This document shows positions 48,615 to 56,656 of a DNA stretch of 63,548 bases, piece after piece. The notes under the pieces were generated by a model, which did not search any database, was not told where the DNA came from, and saw nothing but the letters and a program-made list of their open reading frames with translations. The stretch lies in the NCBI GenBank assembly GCA_023565505.1, contig JAIMBI010000021.1:1-63548 (forward strand), read 5' to 3'. A program made the translations under genes and the position numbers. The stretch's first letter is position 1. Each line of letters begins with the position of its first letter. This DNA comes from Actinomycetes bacterium. GTDB lineage: Bacteria; Bacillota; Sulfobacillia; Sulfobacillales; JAIMBI01.

Positions 48615-49370
48615 TTGCCGTTAGCCAACAAGCCGGCCGAGGCGGCGCGCCCGGCAGCACGCAGCAGCGCCGGACGGGTCCGCCATCTGGCCATCATCAT
48701 GGACGGCAACGGGCGCTGGGCCGAACGACGGGGCCTGCCCCGGGTGGAGGGGCACCGCGCGGGGATCGAGGCCCTGCGCCGGGTGGTGGAGGCGGCGCCG
48801 GGCCTCGGGATCGAGGTGTTGACCGTCTACGCCTTCTCCACGGAGAACTGGCGCCGCCCGAAGGCGGAAGTCGACGCGCTCATGGGACTCCTGGTGGAGT
48901 TCCTCCACGCCGAGACCCCGGCGCTCAAGGCCCAGGGGGTCCGCATCCAGGCGATCGGGGATCTGGCCGGCCTCCCGCCGCAGCCGCGGGCGGCCTTGGC
49001 CTGGGCGATGGCGGAGACGCGGGAGCAGAAGCGGCTCGTCCTCAACTTGGCCCTCAACTACGGGGGACGGTCGGAAATCGTCCGGGCGGCCCGCAAGCTG
49101 GCGCGGGAAGTGGCGGCGGGCCGGCTCGACCCCGAGGCCATCGACGAGGACCGGTTTGCGGCCGCCCTCGACACGGCGGGTCTGCCCGAACCGGACCTGC
49201 TCATCCGGGCCAGCGGGGAGGAGCGGCTCTCCAACTTTCTCCTCTGGCAATGCGCCTACACCGAGTTCTGGCTCACGTCCACCCTGTGGCCGGACTTCGA
49301 CCGCAGCGATCTGGAGATGGCGCTGGACGCCTATGCCAACCGACAGCGTCGTTATGGCGGACTCGGCTGA
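48615..49370 (+). CDS. uppS: Isoprenyl (undecaprenyl) diphosphate synthase
   Basis: Cis-prenyltransferase making the C55 lipid carrier of cell-wall synthesis. 251 aa. HLAIIMDGNGRWAERRG has D30, then GHRAGIEALRR, VYAFSTENWRRP, NLALNYGGRSEIVRA and DLLIRASGEERLSNFLLWQCAYTEF. The start codon is TTG at 48615 after GAGGGAGCAAG, with a non-conserved lead of about 20 residues. The end overlaps cdsA by 17 nt. Confidence 0.96.
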   Translation: MPLANKPAEAARPAARSSAGRVRHLAIIMDGNGRWAERRGLPRVEGHRAGIEALRRVVEAAPGLGIEVLTVYAFSTENWRRPKAEVDALMGLLVEFLHAETPALKAQGVRIQAIGDLAGLPPQPRAALAWAMAETREQKRLVLNLALNYGGRSEIVRAARKLAREVAAGRLDPEAIDEDRFAAALDTAGLPEPDLLIRASGEERLSNFLLWQCAYTEFWLTSTLWPDFDRSDLEMALDAYANRQRRYGGLG

Positions 49371-50172
49371 GCGGGGCCGCTGGGGCGCGCTCGGCCAGCG
49401 CGTCGGCACCACCGTGGTCGGGGTGCCGCTCTTGGTGTTGGGCCTCTGGCTGGGCCACTGGCCGCTCTGGGCCATGACGTGGCTCCTGGCGCTCGTGGGG
49501 AGCGTGGAATTCTCCCATCTGCTTCGGCTTCGGCACCTCGACCTGCCGCCCTGGCAAACGGGCCTGTTCACCACCGGGGTGTTGGCGGCGAACGCGCTGC
49601 ACTGGCCGCTTTGGCCGGTGGTCGTCGCCCTGTTCTTCCTGGCGGCCCTGTTGGGGCTCGGCGGCAGCGACAACCAACGCGGGTTCCTCACGGGTGTGAG
49701 CGCCCTCTTCGGCGGACTGTACCTCGGCGGGCTGTTCAGCTTTCTGGTGCGGCTCCGGGGCATGCCGCACGGCTTCTGGGTGACGCTCTACGTCTTCGCG
49801 GTTACGTGGCTCACGGACGCGGCCGCCTTTTTCGCCGGGCGGGCCCTGGGGCGCCACCCGCTCCTGCCCCGCGTCTCGCCGGGCAAGACGTGGGAGGGCG
49901 CGGTCGCGGGGCTGGCGGTCGGCGTGCTGGTGGGAGCGGCGGCCAGCCCATTGGTGGGCCAGGATGCCGGAACCGGTCTGTGGGTGGGAGGTCTCGTCTC
50001 GATGGCCGGACAGATCGGGGACCTGGTGGAGTCCAACCTCAAACGGTTCGTGGGCGCCAAGGATTCGGGAGGCATCCTGCCCGGCCACGGCGGCGTGCTC
50101 GACCGGTTCGACTCGGCCCTGTTCGCGATGCCGGCGGCATATTATCTTCTCAAGGGCATCGGGCTGAGCTGA
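49354..50172 (+). CDS. cdsA: Phosphatidate cytidylyltransferase
   Basis: Membrane enzyme forming CDP-diacylglycerol. 272 aa, about eight helices. The CdsA signature is SNLKRFVGAKDSGGILPGHGGVLDRFDS (S-x-x-K-R-x4-K-D ... HGGxxDRxDS). VGVPLLVLGLWLGHWPLWAM and LTGVSALFGGLYLGGLFSFL precede it. ATG 49354, inside uppS by 17 nt, gives the family length; no strong ribosome binding site is seen, so coupling is likely. Confidence 0.95.
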   Translation: MADSAERGRWGALGQRVGTTVVGVPLLVLGLWLGHWPLWAMTWLLALVGSVEFSHLLRLRHLDLPPWQTGLFTTGVLAANALHWPLWPVVVALFFLAALLGLGGSDNQRGFLTGVSALFGGLYLGGLFSFLVRLRGMPHGFWVTLYVFAVTWLTDAAAFFAGRALGRHPLLPRVSPGKTWEGAVAGLAVGVLVGAAASPLVGQDAGTGLWVGGLVSMAGQIGDLVESNLKRFVGAKDSGGILPGHGGVLDRFDSALFAMPAAYYLLKGIGLS

Positions 50173-50186
50173 GCCGGGAGGTGGCG

Positions 50187-51233
50187 ATGGGCGAGGAGAA
50201 CCGGCAGTACGTCCGCGCCCTCTTGTGGTGGGCGGGGCTCATCGTCGCCGCCTACCTCTTCTGGCGATACCTCGTGCCCTACCTGGTCCCGTTCGTCATC
50301 GCGGCGTTTCTCACGGCCTTGCTCGACCCGGTGGTCACGACCGCGGAACGCTGGCACGTTCCGCGCCCGCTGGCCACGCTGACGGTGCTGCTGGTCGGGA
50401 TCGCCGGGACGCTCGCCGGCCTCGGCGCCCTGGTGGGGGTGCTCATCGGGGAGATGATGACCCTCTCCTCGGAGCTGCCGGGGCTATACGCCGCCGGCCG
50501 GCGCGTGCTGGACGGGGTCCTGGACCAGCTCGTGGCCGTCTCGAACCTGCACCTGCCCAACGTCCAGACGTTGCTCAACAGCCAGCTGTCCACCCTGTAC
50601 CACCTGACCGGCACCGTGCTCCGGGCCTTGTTGATGGTGGCCGTCGGCCTGCCCAACGTGCTCCTGGTCGCCGTCATCGCCTTCGTGGCGGCGTTCTTCC
50701 TCGTGCGCGACCGGCGGGGCCTGCTGCACGTCTGGGAGTGGGTGGTCCCCCCCGCCATGCGGCGGCGCATGCCGCTCTTGAAACTCGAGGTCGTGCGGGG
50801 GACGTTGGGCTTTTTGCGGGCCCAGCTGTTTCTCGTGGGGGCCACGGCGTTGTCCACCTCGGTCGGATTGTGGCTGTACGGTTCCCGGTATGCGCTCCTG
50901 CTCGGCCTCATCGCCGGCCTGTTGGATCTCATCCCGTTCCTGGGACCGACGGCCCTCCTCGGTCCGTGGGCCGCGGTCCTGCTCCTGACCGGGCGGGTGA
51001 TCGACGGCTTGGAGGTGGCGGTGGTCCTGGCCGGGGTGGCCCTGGTGCGGCAGCTCATCGAGCCGCGCCTGGTGGGCGGGGGGACGGGCCTCCATCCCCT
51101 CACGGCCCTGGTCGCCCTGTACGTCGGCATTCGGGTTTTCGGCCCCCTCGGGTTTTTCATCGGACCCATCACGGCTGTGGTGATCAAGGCCGCGGTGCGG
51201 GCGGGCCGGATTCCGCCCTTCGCGGGGGCGTGA
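50187..51233 (+). CDS. AI-2E/YtvI-family transporter
   Basis: 348 aa, about eight membrane helices. FWRYLVPYLVPFVIAAFLTALLDPVVT at the start, GLIAGLLDLIPFLGPTALLGPWA, and LVALYVGIRVFGPLGFFIGPITAVVIKA at the end are conserved in the AI-2E superfamily, and the layout resembles the sporulation membrane protein YtvI. Substrate unknown. Inserted between cdsA and dxr, which are adjacent in most Firmicutes. RBS GGGAGGTGGCG. Confidence 0.8.
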   Translation: MGEENRQYVRALLWWAGLIVAAYLFWRYLVPYLVPFVIAAFLTALLDPVVTTAERWHVPRPLATLTVLLVGIAGTLAGLGALVGVLIGEMMTLSSELPGLYAAGRRVLDGVLDQLVAVSNLHLPNVQTLLNSQLSTLYHLTGTVLRALLMVAVGLPNVLLVAVIAFVAAFFLVRDRRGLLHVWEWVVPPAMRRRMPLLKLEVVRGTLGFLRAQLFLVGATALSTSVGLWLYGSRYALLLGLIAGLLDLIPFLGPTALLGPWAAVLLLTGRVIDGLEVAVVLAGVALVRQLIEPRLVGGGTGLHPLTALVALYVGIRVFGPLGFFIGPITAVVIKAAVRAGRIPPFAGA

Positions 51234-51264
51234 GCGGGACAGGCCGGAAGGGAGGGCAGGGCGG

Positions 51265-52410
51265 ATGGACGTCATCGTGCTCGGGGCGACGGGTTCGGTG
51301 GGGCGGCAGACGGCCGCGGTGATCCAGCGCCACCCGGAACGGCTCCGGACGCTCGGGCTGGCGGCCCGGCGGGACGTGGACACGATGGAGGCGCTGGTCA
51401 GGGAGCTACGGCCGCGCTGGGTGGTCATGACCGACCCCGACGCCGCCGCGCGTCTTGGCCGGCGCGTGCCGCCCACCGTGGCGGTCGCGGCCGGGGTGGA
51501 GGCCCTGGTCGACCGGGTGGCCGCCGCCCCCGCGGGAACGGCGGTGGTCGCGGCCATGACCGGCTTCGCCGGCCTGGCGCCGACCCTCGCGGCCGCCCGC
51601 GCGGGACACCGGGTGTGCCTGGCCAACAAGGAGACGCTGGTCGCCGCGGGGGGGCTGGTCACGGCCGCGGTGGCGGCCGGGGGCGGCCGCCTCGTCCCGG
51701 TGGACAGCGAGCACTCCGCGGTGCTCCAGTGCCTGGGGGAGCCGCCCCGCCCGTTCCGCCGGATCATCCTGACGTGCTCGGGGGGGCCGTTCCGCGGCTT
51801 GACGCGGGCGGACCTGGCCCGGGTCGGCGTCGCCGACGCCCTCCGCCATCCGACCTGGCGGATGGGCGCCAAGATCACGGTGGATTCGGCGACACTGATG
51901 AACAAGGGCCTGGAGGTCCTGGAGGCGCACTGGCTGTTCGGAGCCCCGCTCGACGCCATCGACGTGTGGGTGCACCCCGAAAGCTTGGTGCACTCGCTGG
52001 TCGAATTCGCCGACGGCGCGCTCCTTGCCCAGGTGGGGCCGGCGGACATGCGCCTGCCGATCCAGCTGGCCTTCTCCTGGCCGGAGCGGTGGGAGGCGGA
52101 CACCGGCCGGCTGGATCTCGCGGCGGTGGGCCGTCTGTCCTTCGAGGAACCCGACCGCGAGACCTTCCCGCTCCTGGAGCTGGCGCGCCAGGCGGGGCGG
52201 CTGGGCGGCACGGCGCCCGCCGTGCTGAACGCGGCCAACGAAGTCGCGGTGGAGCGCTTCCTGGCGGGGACCCTCCGCTTCCTGGACATCGCGGCGCTGG
52301 TGGAGGCGGTGGTGACGGCGCACGACCCCGTGCCGGCCGACTCGCTCGAGGCGGTCCTGGACGCCGATCGGTGGGCCCGCGCGCGGGCCGCCGCCTGGGG
52401 AGGGCCGTGA
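51265..52410 (+). CDS. dxr: 1-deoxy-D-xylulose-5-phosphate reductoisomerase
   Basis: Makes MEP in the non-mevalonate isoprenoid route, NADPH- and metal-dependent. 381 aa. IVLGATGSVGRQT (NADPH), ANKETLVAAGGLV, PVDSEHSAVLQCL (metal Asp and Glu), CSGGPFRG, TVDSATLMNKGLEVLEAHWLFG and WVHPESLVHSLVEF are present. The C-terminal helical domain is complete. Two nt lie before rseP. Confidence 0.97.
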   Translation: MDVIVLGATGSVGRQTAAVIQRHPERLRTLGLAARRDVDTMEALVRELRPRWVVMTDPDAAARLGRRVPPTVAVAAGVEALVDRVAAAPAGTAVVAAMTGFAGLAPTLAAARAGHRVCLANKETLVAAGGLVTAAVAAGGGRLVPVDSEHSAVLQCLGEPPRPFRRIILTCSGGPFRGLTRADLARVGVADALRHPTWRMGAKITVDSATLMNKGLEVLEAHWLFGAPLDAIDVWVHPESLVHSLVEFADGALLAQVGPADMRLPIQLAFSWPERWEADTGRLDLAAVGRLSFEEPDRETFPLLELARQAGRLGGTAPAVLNAANEVAVERFLAGTLRFLDIAALVEAVVTAHDPVPADSLEAVLDADRWARARAAAWGGP

Positions 52411-52411
52411 C

Positions 52412-53446
52412 ATGACGACGGTGCTGGCGTGGGTGCTCGTCTTCGGCGTCCTGGTGGCGGTGCACGAATTCGGACACTATGCGGTGGCCAAGGCGGTCGG
52501 CATCCGGGTGGACGAATACGCGCTCGGCTTCGGTCCGGCCATCTGGGCGCGGCGGTGGGGCGAGACCCTGTATGCCCTGCGGGCCATCCCGCTCGGCGGT
52601 TACTGCCGCCTCGCGGGGATGGACGGGGACGACCGGGGCGACCCCCGTAGCTTTCCCCGGAAGCCCCTGTGGCAGCGCCTGCTGGTGGTGCTGGCGGGCC
52701 CGCTCATGAACCTCTTGCTGGCCGGCGCCTGCTACGTGGTGGTCTTCGGGCCCATCGGCGTGCCGGTACCCACCACGACGGTGGGGATCACGATGCCCGG
52801 CTATCCGGCCCAGACGGCCGGGGTGCGCCCCGGCGACCGGATCGTCGCGGTCGACGGCCAGCGGGTGGACAGCTGGTCGGCCCTGGAGGCGGCGATTCGG
52901 CGGCATGCCCGGGCGCCGCTCCGCCTGACCCTGGTCCACGGCGGCGTGCGGCGGACGGTCGTGGTCCCGACCCGGTACGACGCGGCCGTCCGCCAGCGGA
53001 TCATCGGCATCCAGCCCCGCTACGTCTCGGCCCACCTACCCATCTTCGCCGCCATCGGGGCCGGGGTGGCGCAGACGGCGCAGCTCACGGCGCTCTGGTT
53101 CGCGCAGTTGTTCCGGCTGCTCACCGGCCAGGGTCCCTTCGACGTCGCCGGGCCGGTCGGCATGGCCGTCATGGTGGGGCAGGCCGTGCAGCAGGGCGTG
53201 GTCTCGCTCATCCTGCTGGCCGCCGCCCTGTCGGCCAACCTGGGCCTGTTCAACCTGCTGCCGGTCCCGGTCCTCGACGGCAGCCGCCTGCTGTTCCTGG
53301 GCGTGGAGGGGATCCGCCGCCGGCCCATCGACCCCGAGAAGGAGAACCTGATCCACATGGTGGGCCTCATGGTCCTGCTGGGGTTCATCGTCTTCGTCAC
53401 TTACCACGATCTGCTACGATTAGTCCGACAGGGGGTGTCCGGATGA
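52412..53446 (+). CDS. rseP: RIP metalloprotease RseP (SpoIVFB/S2P-like, PDZ)
   Basis: 344 aa. HEFGH (H18, E19, H22) and PVPVLDGSR with D289 as third ligand; one PDZ domain between (about 117-190, VRPGDRIVAVDGQRVDS). Four membrane segments. Cleaves anti-sigma factors or signal peptides within the membrane. ATG 52412 follows the dxr stop by one base; the stop overlaps ispG (ATGA). Confidence 0.96.
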   Translation: MTTVLAWVLVFGVLVAVHEFGHYAVAKAVGIRVDEYALGFGPAIWARRWGETLYALRAIPLGGYCRLAGMDGDDRGDPRSFPRKPLWQRLLVVLAGPLMNLLLAGACYVVVFGPIGVPVPTTTVGITMPGYPAQTAGVRPGDRIVAVDGQRVDSWSALEAAIRRHARAPLRLTLVHGGVRRTVVVPTRYDAAVRQRIIGIQPRYVSAHLPIFAAIGAGVAQTAQLTALWFAQLFRLLTGQGPFDVAGPVGMAVMVGQAVQQGVVSLILLAAALSANLGLFNLLPVPVLDGSRLLFLGVEGIRRRPIDPEKENLIHMVGLMVLLGFIVFVTYHDLLRLVRQGVSG

Positions 53447-54525
53447 CACGAGCGGTCAGGGTGCGCGACGTGCAGATCGGCGGCGGCGCGCCCGTCAGGG
53501 TGCAGGGCATGACCAAGTGCGACACGCGCGACGTCCGGGCCACCATCGACGAGATCCACCGGTATGCCGACGTGGGCTGCGAGATCGTGCGGGTGGCCGT
53601 GCCGGACATGGAAGCCGCCCAGGCGGTCGGCGCCATCGTCAAGGCCTCGCCCATCCCCGTGGTGGCGGACATCCACTTCGACTACCGCCTGGCGCTCGAG
53701 GTGCTGCGGCAGGGGGTCGACAAACTCCGGATCAATCCCGGGAACATCGGCGACCGCAGCCGGGTCGAGGCCGTGGTGGAAGAGGCTCGGCGGCGCGGGG
53801 TGCCCATCCGCGTGGGCGTCAACGCCGGGTCCTTGGAGAAGTCCGTGCGCCAGGATCTCGGCCGGACCGCCGAGGCGCTGGTCGAAAGCGCCCTCCGGCA
53901 CGTCCGGATTCTCGAGGAGCACGACTTCTTCGACATTGTGATCTCGCTCAAGGCGTCCGACGTCCCGACCACCCTGGCCGCCTACCGCCTCATGGCCCAG
54001 CGGGTGGACTACCCCCTCCACGTGGGGGTCACGGAGGCGGGGACCCCGTTCGCGGGGACCATCAAGTCGGCCGTCGGCATCGGGACGCTCCTGGCGGAAG
54101 GCATCGGCGACACGATCCGCGTGTCCATGACCGGCCCCGGGGAGGAGGAGATCCGGGTCGCCTGGGAGATCCTGAAGGCGCTCAAGCTGCGCCAGCGCGG
54201 CGTCGACATCGTGGCCTGTCCGACCTGCGGGCGGCTGCAGTTCGACATGTGGCCGGTCGTGGCGGAGTTGGAGAAGCGTCTGGCCACGGTGGCGGAGCCC
54301 ATGACGGTGGCCGTGATGGGCTGCGCCGTCAACGGGCCGGGCGAGGCCAAAGAGGCCACCCTGGGCATCGCCGGCGGACGCAACATGGGCCTGTTGTTCC
54401 GGCACGGGCAGATGGTCCGGCGGGTGGAGCAGGACGAAATGGTCGAAGCGGTCTGGCAGGCCGTGCAGGACGAGTTGAGGGAGGCCAAAGCGGGTGGAGC
54501 GCGCGCTCAAGGAGATCACTCCTAA
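53443..54525 (+). CDS. ispG: 4-hydroxy-3-methylbut-2-enyl diphosphate synthase
   Basis: Iron-sulfur enzyme of the MEP pathway. 360 aa, TIM barrel plus reductase domain. VQIGGGAPVRVQGMTKCDTRD at the start, INPGNIGDR, CPTCGRLQFD (two cluster cysteines) and VMGCAVNGPGEAKEA (third) end it. Works after dxr in the same operon. Overlaps rseP (ATGA) and proS (32 nt). Confidence 0.97.
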   Translation: MTRAVRVRDVQIGGGAPVRVQGMTKCDTRDVRATIDEIHRYADVGCEIVRVAVPDMEAAQAVGAIVKASPIPVVADIHFDYRLALEVLRQGVDKLRINPGNIGDRSRVEAVVEEARRRGVPIRVGVNAGSLEKSVRQDLGRTAEALVESALRHVRILEEHDFFDIVISLKASDVPTTLAAYRLMAQRVDYPLHVGVTEAGTPFAGTIKSAVGIGTLLAEGIGDTIRVSMTGPGEEEIRVAWEILKALKLRQRGVDIVACPTCGRLQFDMWPVVAELEKRLATVAEPMTVAVMGCAVNGPGEAKEATLGIAGGRNMGLLFRHGQMVRRVEQDEMVEAVWQAVQDELREAKAGGARAQGDHS

Positions 54526-55927
54526 GAGCCAGGATTATTCGCAGTGGTACGTGGACGTCGCCACCAAGGCGGAGCTGATGGACTACGCCCCGGTCAAGGG
54601 GTTCATGGTCATCCGCCCTTACGGCTACCGCATCTGGGAGCTCATCCAGGGGTTCCTCGACGCGCGGTTTCGGGCCACCGGGCATCAGAACGCGTACTTT
54701 CCCCTGCTGATTCCCGAGAGCCTGCTCATGCGGGAGGCGGAGCACGTCGCGGGATTCTCGCCCGAGGTGGCCTGGGTCACGCAGGGCGGCTCGGAGGCCC
54801 TGGCGGAGCGGCTCGCCATCCGACCGACCTCGGAGACCATCATCGGGGCGATGTACAGCCGCTGGATCCAGTCCTACCGCGACCTCCCCGTGTTGATCAA
54901 CCAGTGGTGCAACGTGGTCCGCTGGGAGAAGGCGACGCGGCCGTTCCTCCGGACCACGGAATTTTTGTGGCAGGAAGGCCACACGGTGCACCGGACCGAG
55001 GCCGAGGCCCGCGAGGAGGCGCGGCGAATGCTCGGCGTGTATCGGGAGACGGTCGAGGGCGAACTCGCCGTGCCCGTCATCCCCGGCGTCAAGAGCCCGG
55101 GGCAGCGCTTCGCCGGGGCCGTGGACACGTACACGCTCGAGGCGCTGATGGGCGACGGACGCGCCCTGCAGGCGGCGACGTCCCACTTCCTGGGCCAGAA
55201 CTTCGCCCGGGCCTACGAGATCCGGTTTCTCGACGAGGACGGGCAGTTAAAATATGGATGGACAACCTCGTGGGGCGCCTCCACGCGGCTCATCGGCGCC
55301 CTCATCATGGTGCACGGCGACGACAAGGGTTTGCGCCTGCCGCCGGCGGTCGCGCCGGTGCAGGTGGTCGTGGTGCCGATCGGGACCGGCGCCGACCGCG
55401 AGCGGGTGGTCGCCGAGGCCCGGCGGGTGGGCGAGGCCCTGACGGGGTTCCGGGTGACGGTCGACGACCGGCCGGAGTATACGCCCGGCTGGAAATACAA
55501 CGACTGGGAGATGCGGGGCGTCCCGCTCCGGATTGAGATCGGGCCTCGGGACCTGGCGCGGGGCCAGGTCGTGCTGGCGCGGCGCGACACGGGGGAGAAG
55601 ACGGTGGTGCCGGCGGGCGACGTGGTCCGGGCCGTCGGCGAGACGCTGGCCGCCGTCCAGCGGGGGCTGTACGAGCAGGCCCTGGCCTTCCGGCAGGCGA
55701 TGTCGCGGACCATCGCCGACGTGGAGGACATCACCCGGGAGGGCGGACGGGGTTTCTTCTGGGCCGGCTGGTGCGGCGAGAGCGCGTGTGAGGATGCGGT
55801 GCAGGAACGGACCGGGGCCACGCTCCGGTGCCTACCGGACGAGGCGGAGGAGGTCGAACCGCCCGGGTCGTGCCTGGTGTGTCACCGCCCGGCCCGGCAC
55901 CGGGCGGTGTTCGCGCGCGCGTACTAG
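54494..55927 (+). CDS. proS: Prolyl-tRNA synthetase, archaeal/eukaryotic type
   Basis: 477 aa, without the bacterial editing insertion. Motif 1: YFPLLIPESLLMREAEHV; motif 2 RPTSETIIGAMYSRWI and RWEKATRPFLRTTEFLWQEGHTVH; motif 3 in DKGLRLPPAVAPVQVVVVPIG. The anticodon-binding domain follows, and a C-terminal zinc-binding region has C-x-G-E-S-A-C and CLVCHRPARHR. This type lacks proofreading of Ala-tRNA-Pro in cis. GTG 54494 lies inside ispG. Confidence 0.95.
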   Translation: MERALKEITPKSQDYSQWYVDVATKAELMDYAPVKGFMVIRPYGYRIWELIQGFLDARFRATGHQNAYFPLLIPESLLMREAEHVAGFSPEVAWVTQGGSEALAERLAIRPTSETIIGAMYSRWIQSYRDLPVLINQWCNVVRWEKATRPFLRTTEFLWQEGHTVHRTEAEAREEARRMLGVYRETVEGELAVPVIPGVKSPGQRFAGAVDTYTLEALMGDGRALQAATSHFLGQNFARAYEIRFLDEDGQLKYGWTTSWGASTRLIGALIMVHGDDKGLRLPPAVAPVQVVVVPIGTGADRERVVAEARRVGEALTGFRVTVDDRPEYTPGWKYNDWEMRGVPLRIEIGPRDLARGQVVLARRDTGEKTVVPAGDVVRAVGETLAAVQRGLYEQALAFRQAMSRTIADVEDITREGGRGFFWAGWCGESACEDAVQERTGATLRCLPDEAEEVEPPGSCLVCHRPARHRAVFARAY

Positions 55928-55937
55928 GTGAACCGAC

Positions 55938-56597
55938 GTGAAGACCGGAGCGACGAAGACGAAGGAACGCGTGGCCGTCGTCATCCCGGCGTACAACGAA
56001 GCCGCCAACATCGGCGCCGTGCTGGCGACGCTGGCCCAGTTGGCGTCGGTCGACGAGGTCATCGTAGTCAGCGACGGCTCCACCGACGCGACGGCGGCCA
56101 TCGCGCGGAGCTACGGCGCCGACGTGGTCGAGTGCCCGGTCAACCAGGGCAAGGCGGCGGCCATGCGGCTGGGGTGGGAGCGCGCCCGGGACGCCGACGT
56201 GGTCCTGTTCCTGGACGCCGACCTGGTCGGCCTGGCCCCGGAGCACGTGGAAGCCCTCCTGGCGCCGGTGTTGGCGGGGGACACGGACGCGACGGTGGGC
56301 GTGTTCGCGGGCGGCCGCCGGGCGACGGAGCTGGCCCATGCCCTGGCCCCGTTCCTGTCGGGCCAGCGGGCCGTGCGCCGGTCGCTGCTGGAGCGGCTCG
56401 AACTGGACGACGACGTCGGCTACGGCGTGGAGATGGCGTTGAACCGGGCGCTCAGGCGGATGGGCGCGACGGTGAAGGAAGTGGCGCTCCCCGACGTGAG
56501 CCAGGTGCTCAAGGAGGAGAAACTGGGCCTCGCCAAGGGGTTGGCCGCGCGGATGCGGATGTATTGGGAGATCCTCCGCGAGATCCCGCGCGGCTAG
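55938..56597 (+). CDS. Family-2 glycosyltransferase
   Basis: 219 aa. GT-A nucleotide domain: VAVVIPAYNEAANIGAVL, VIVVSDGSTDATA, NQGKAAAMRLGWERARDADVVLFLDADLVGL with the DxD-like FLDADL. The second half is short and has no membrane segments. It resembles glucosyl-3-phosphoglycerate synthase-like or dolichol-P-sugar-type enzymes. Acceptor unknown. It is inserted between proS and polC, which are adjacent in most Firmicutes. GTG 55938, 10 nt after proS. Confidence 0.85.
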   Translation: MKTGATKTKERVAVVIPAYNEAANIGAVLATLAQLASVDEVIVVSDGSTDATAAIARSYGADVVECPVNQGKAAAMRLGWERARDADVVLFLDADLVGLAPEHVEALLAPVLAGDTDATVGVFAGGRRATELAHALAPFLSGQRAVRRSLLERLELDDDVGYGVEMALNRALRRMGATVKEVALPDVSQVLKEEKLGLAKGLAARMRMYWEILREIPRG

Positions 56598-56656
56598 ACG
56601 GGCGGGGCCGGGACGAAAGGAGCGGGACCGGGTTCGGGCGGGCGGACCCGAAGGGT

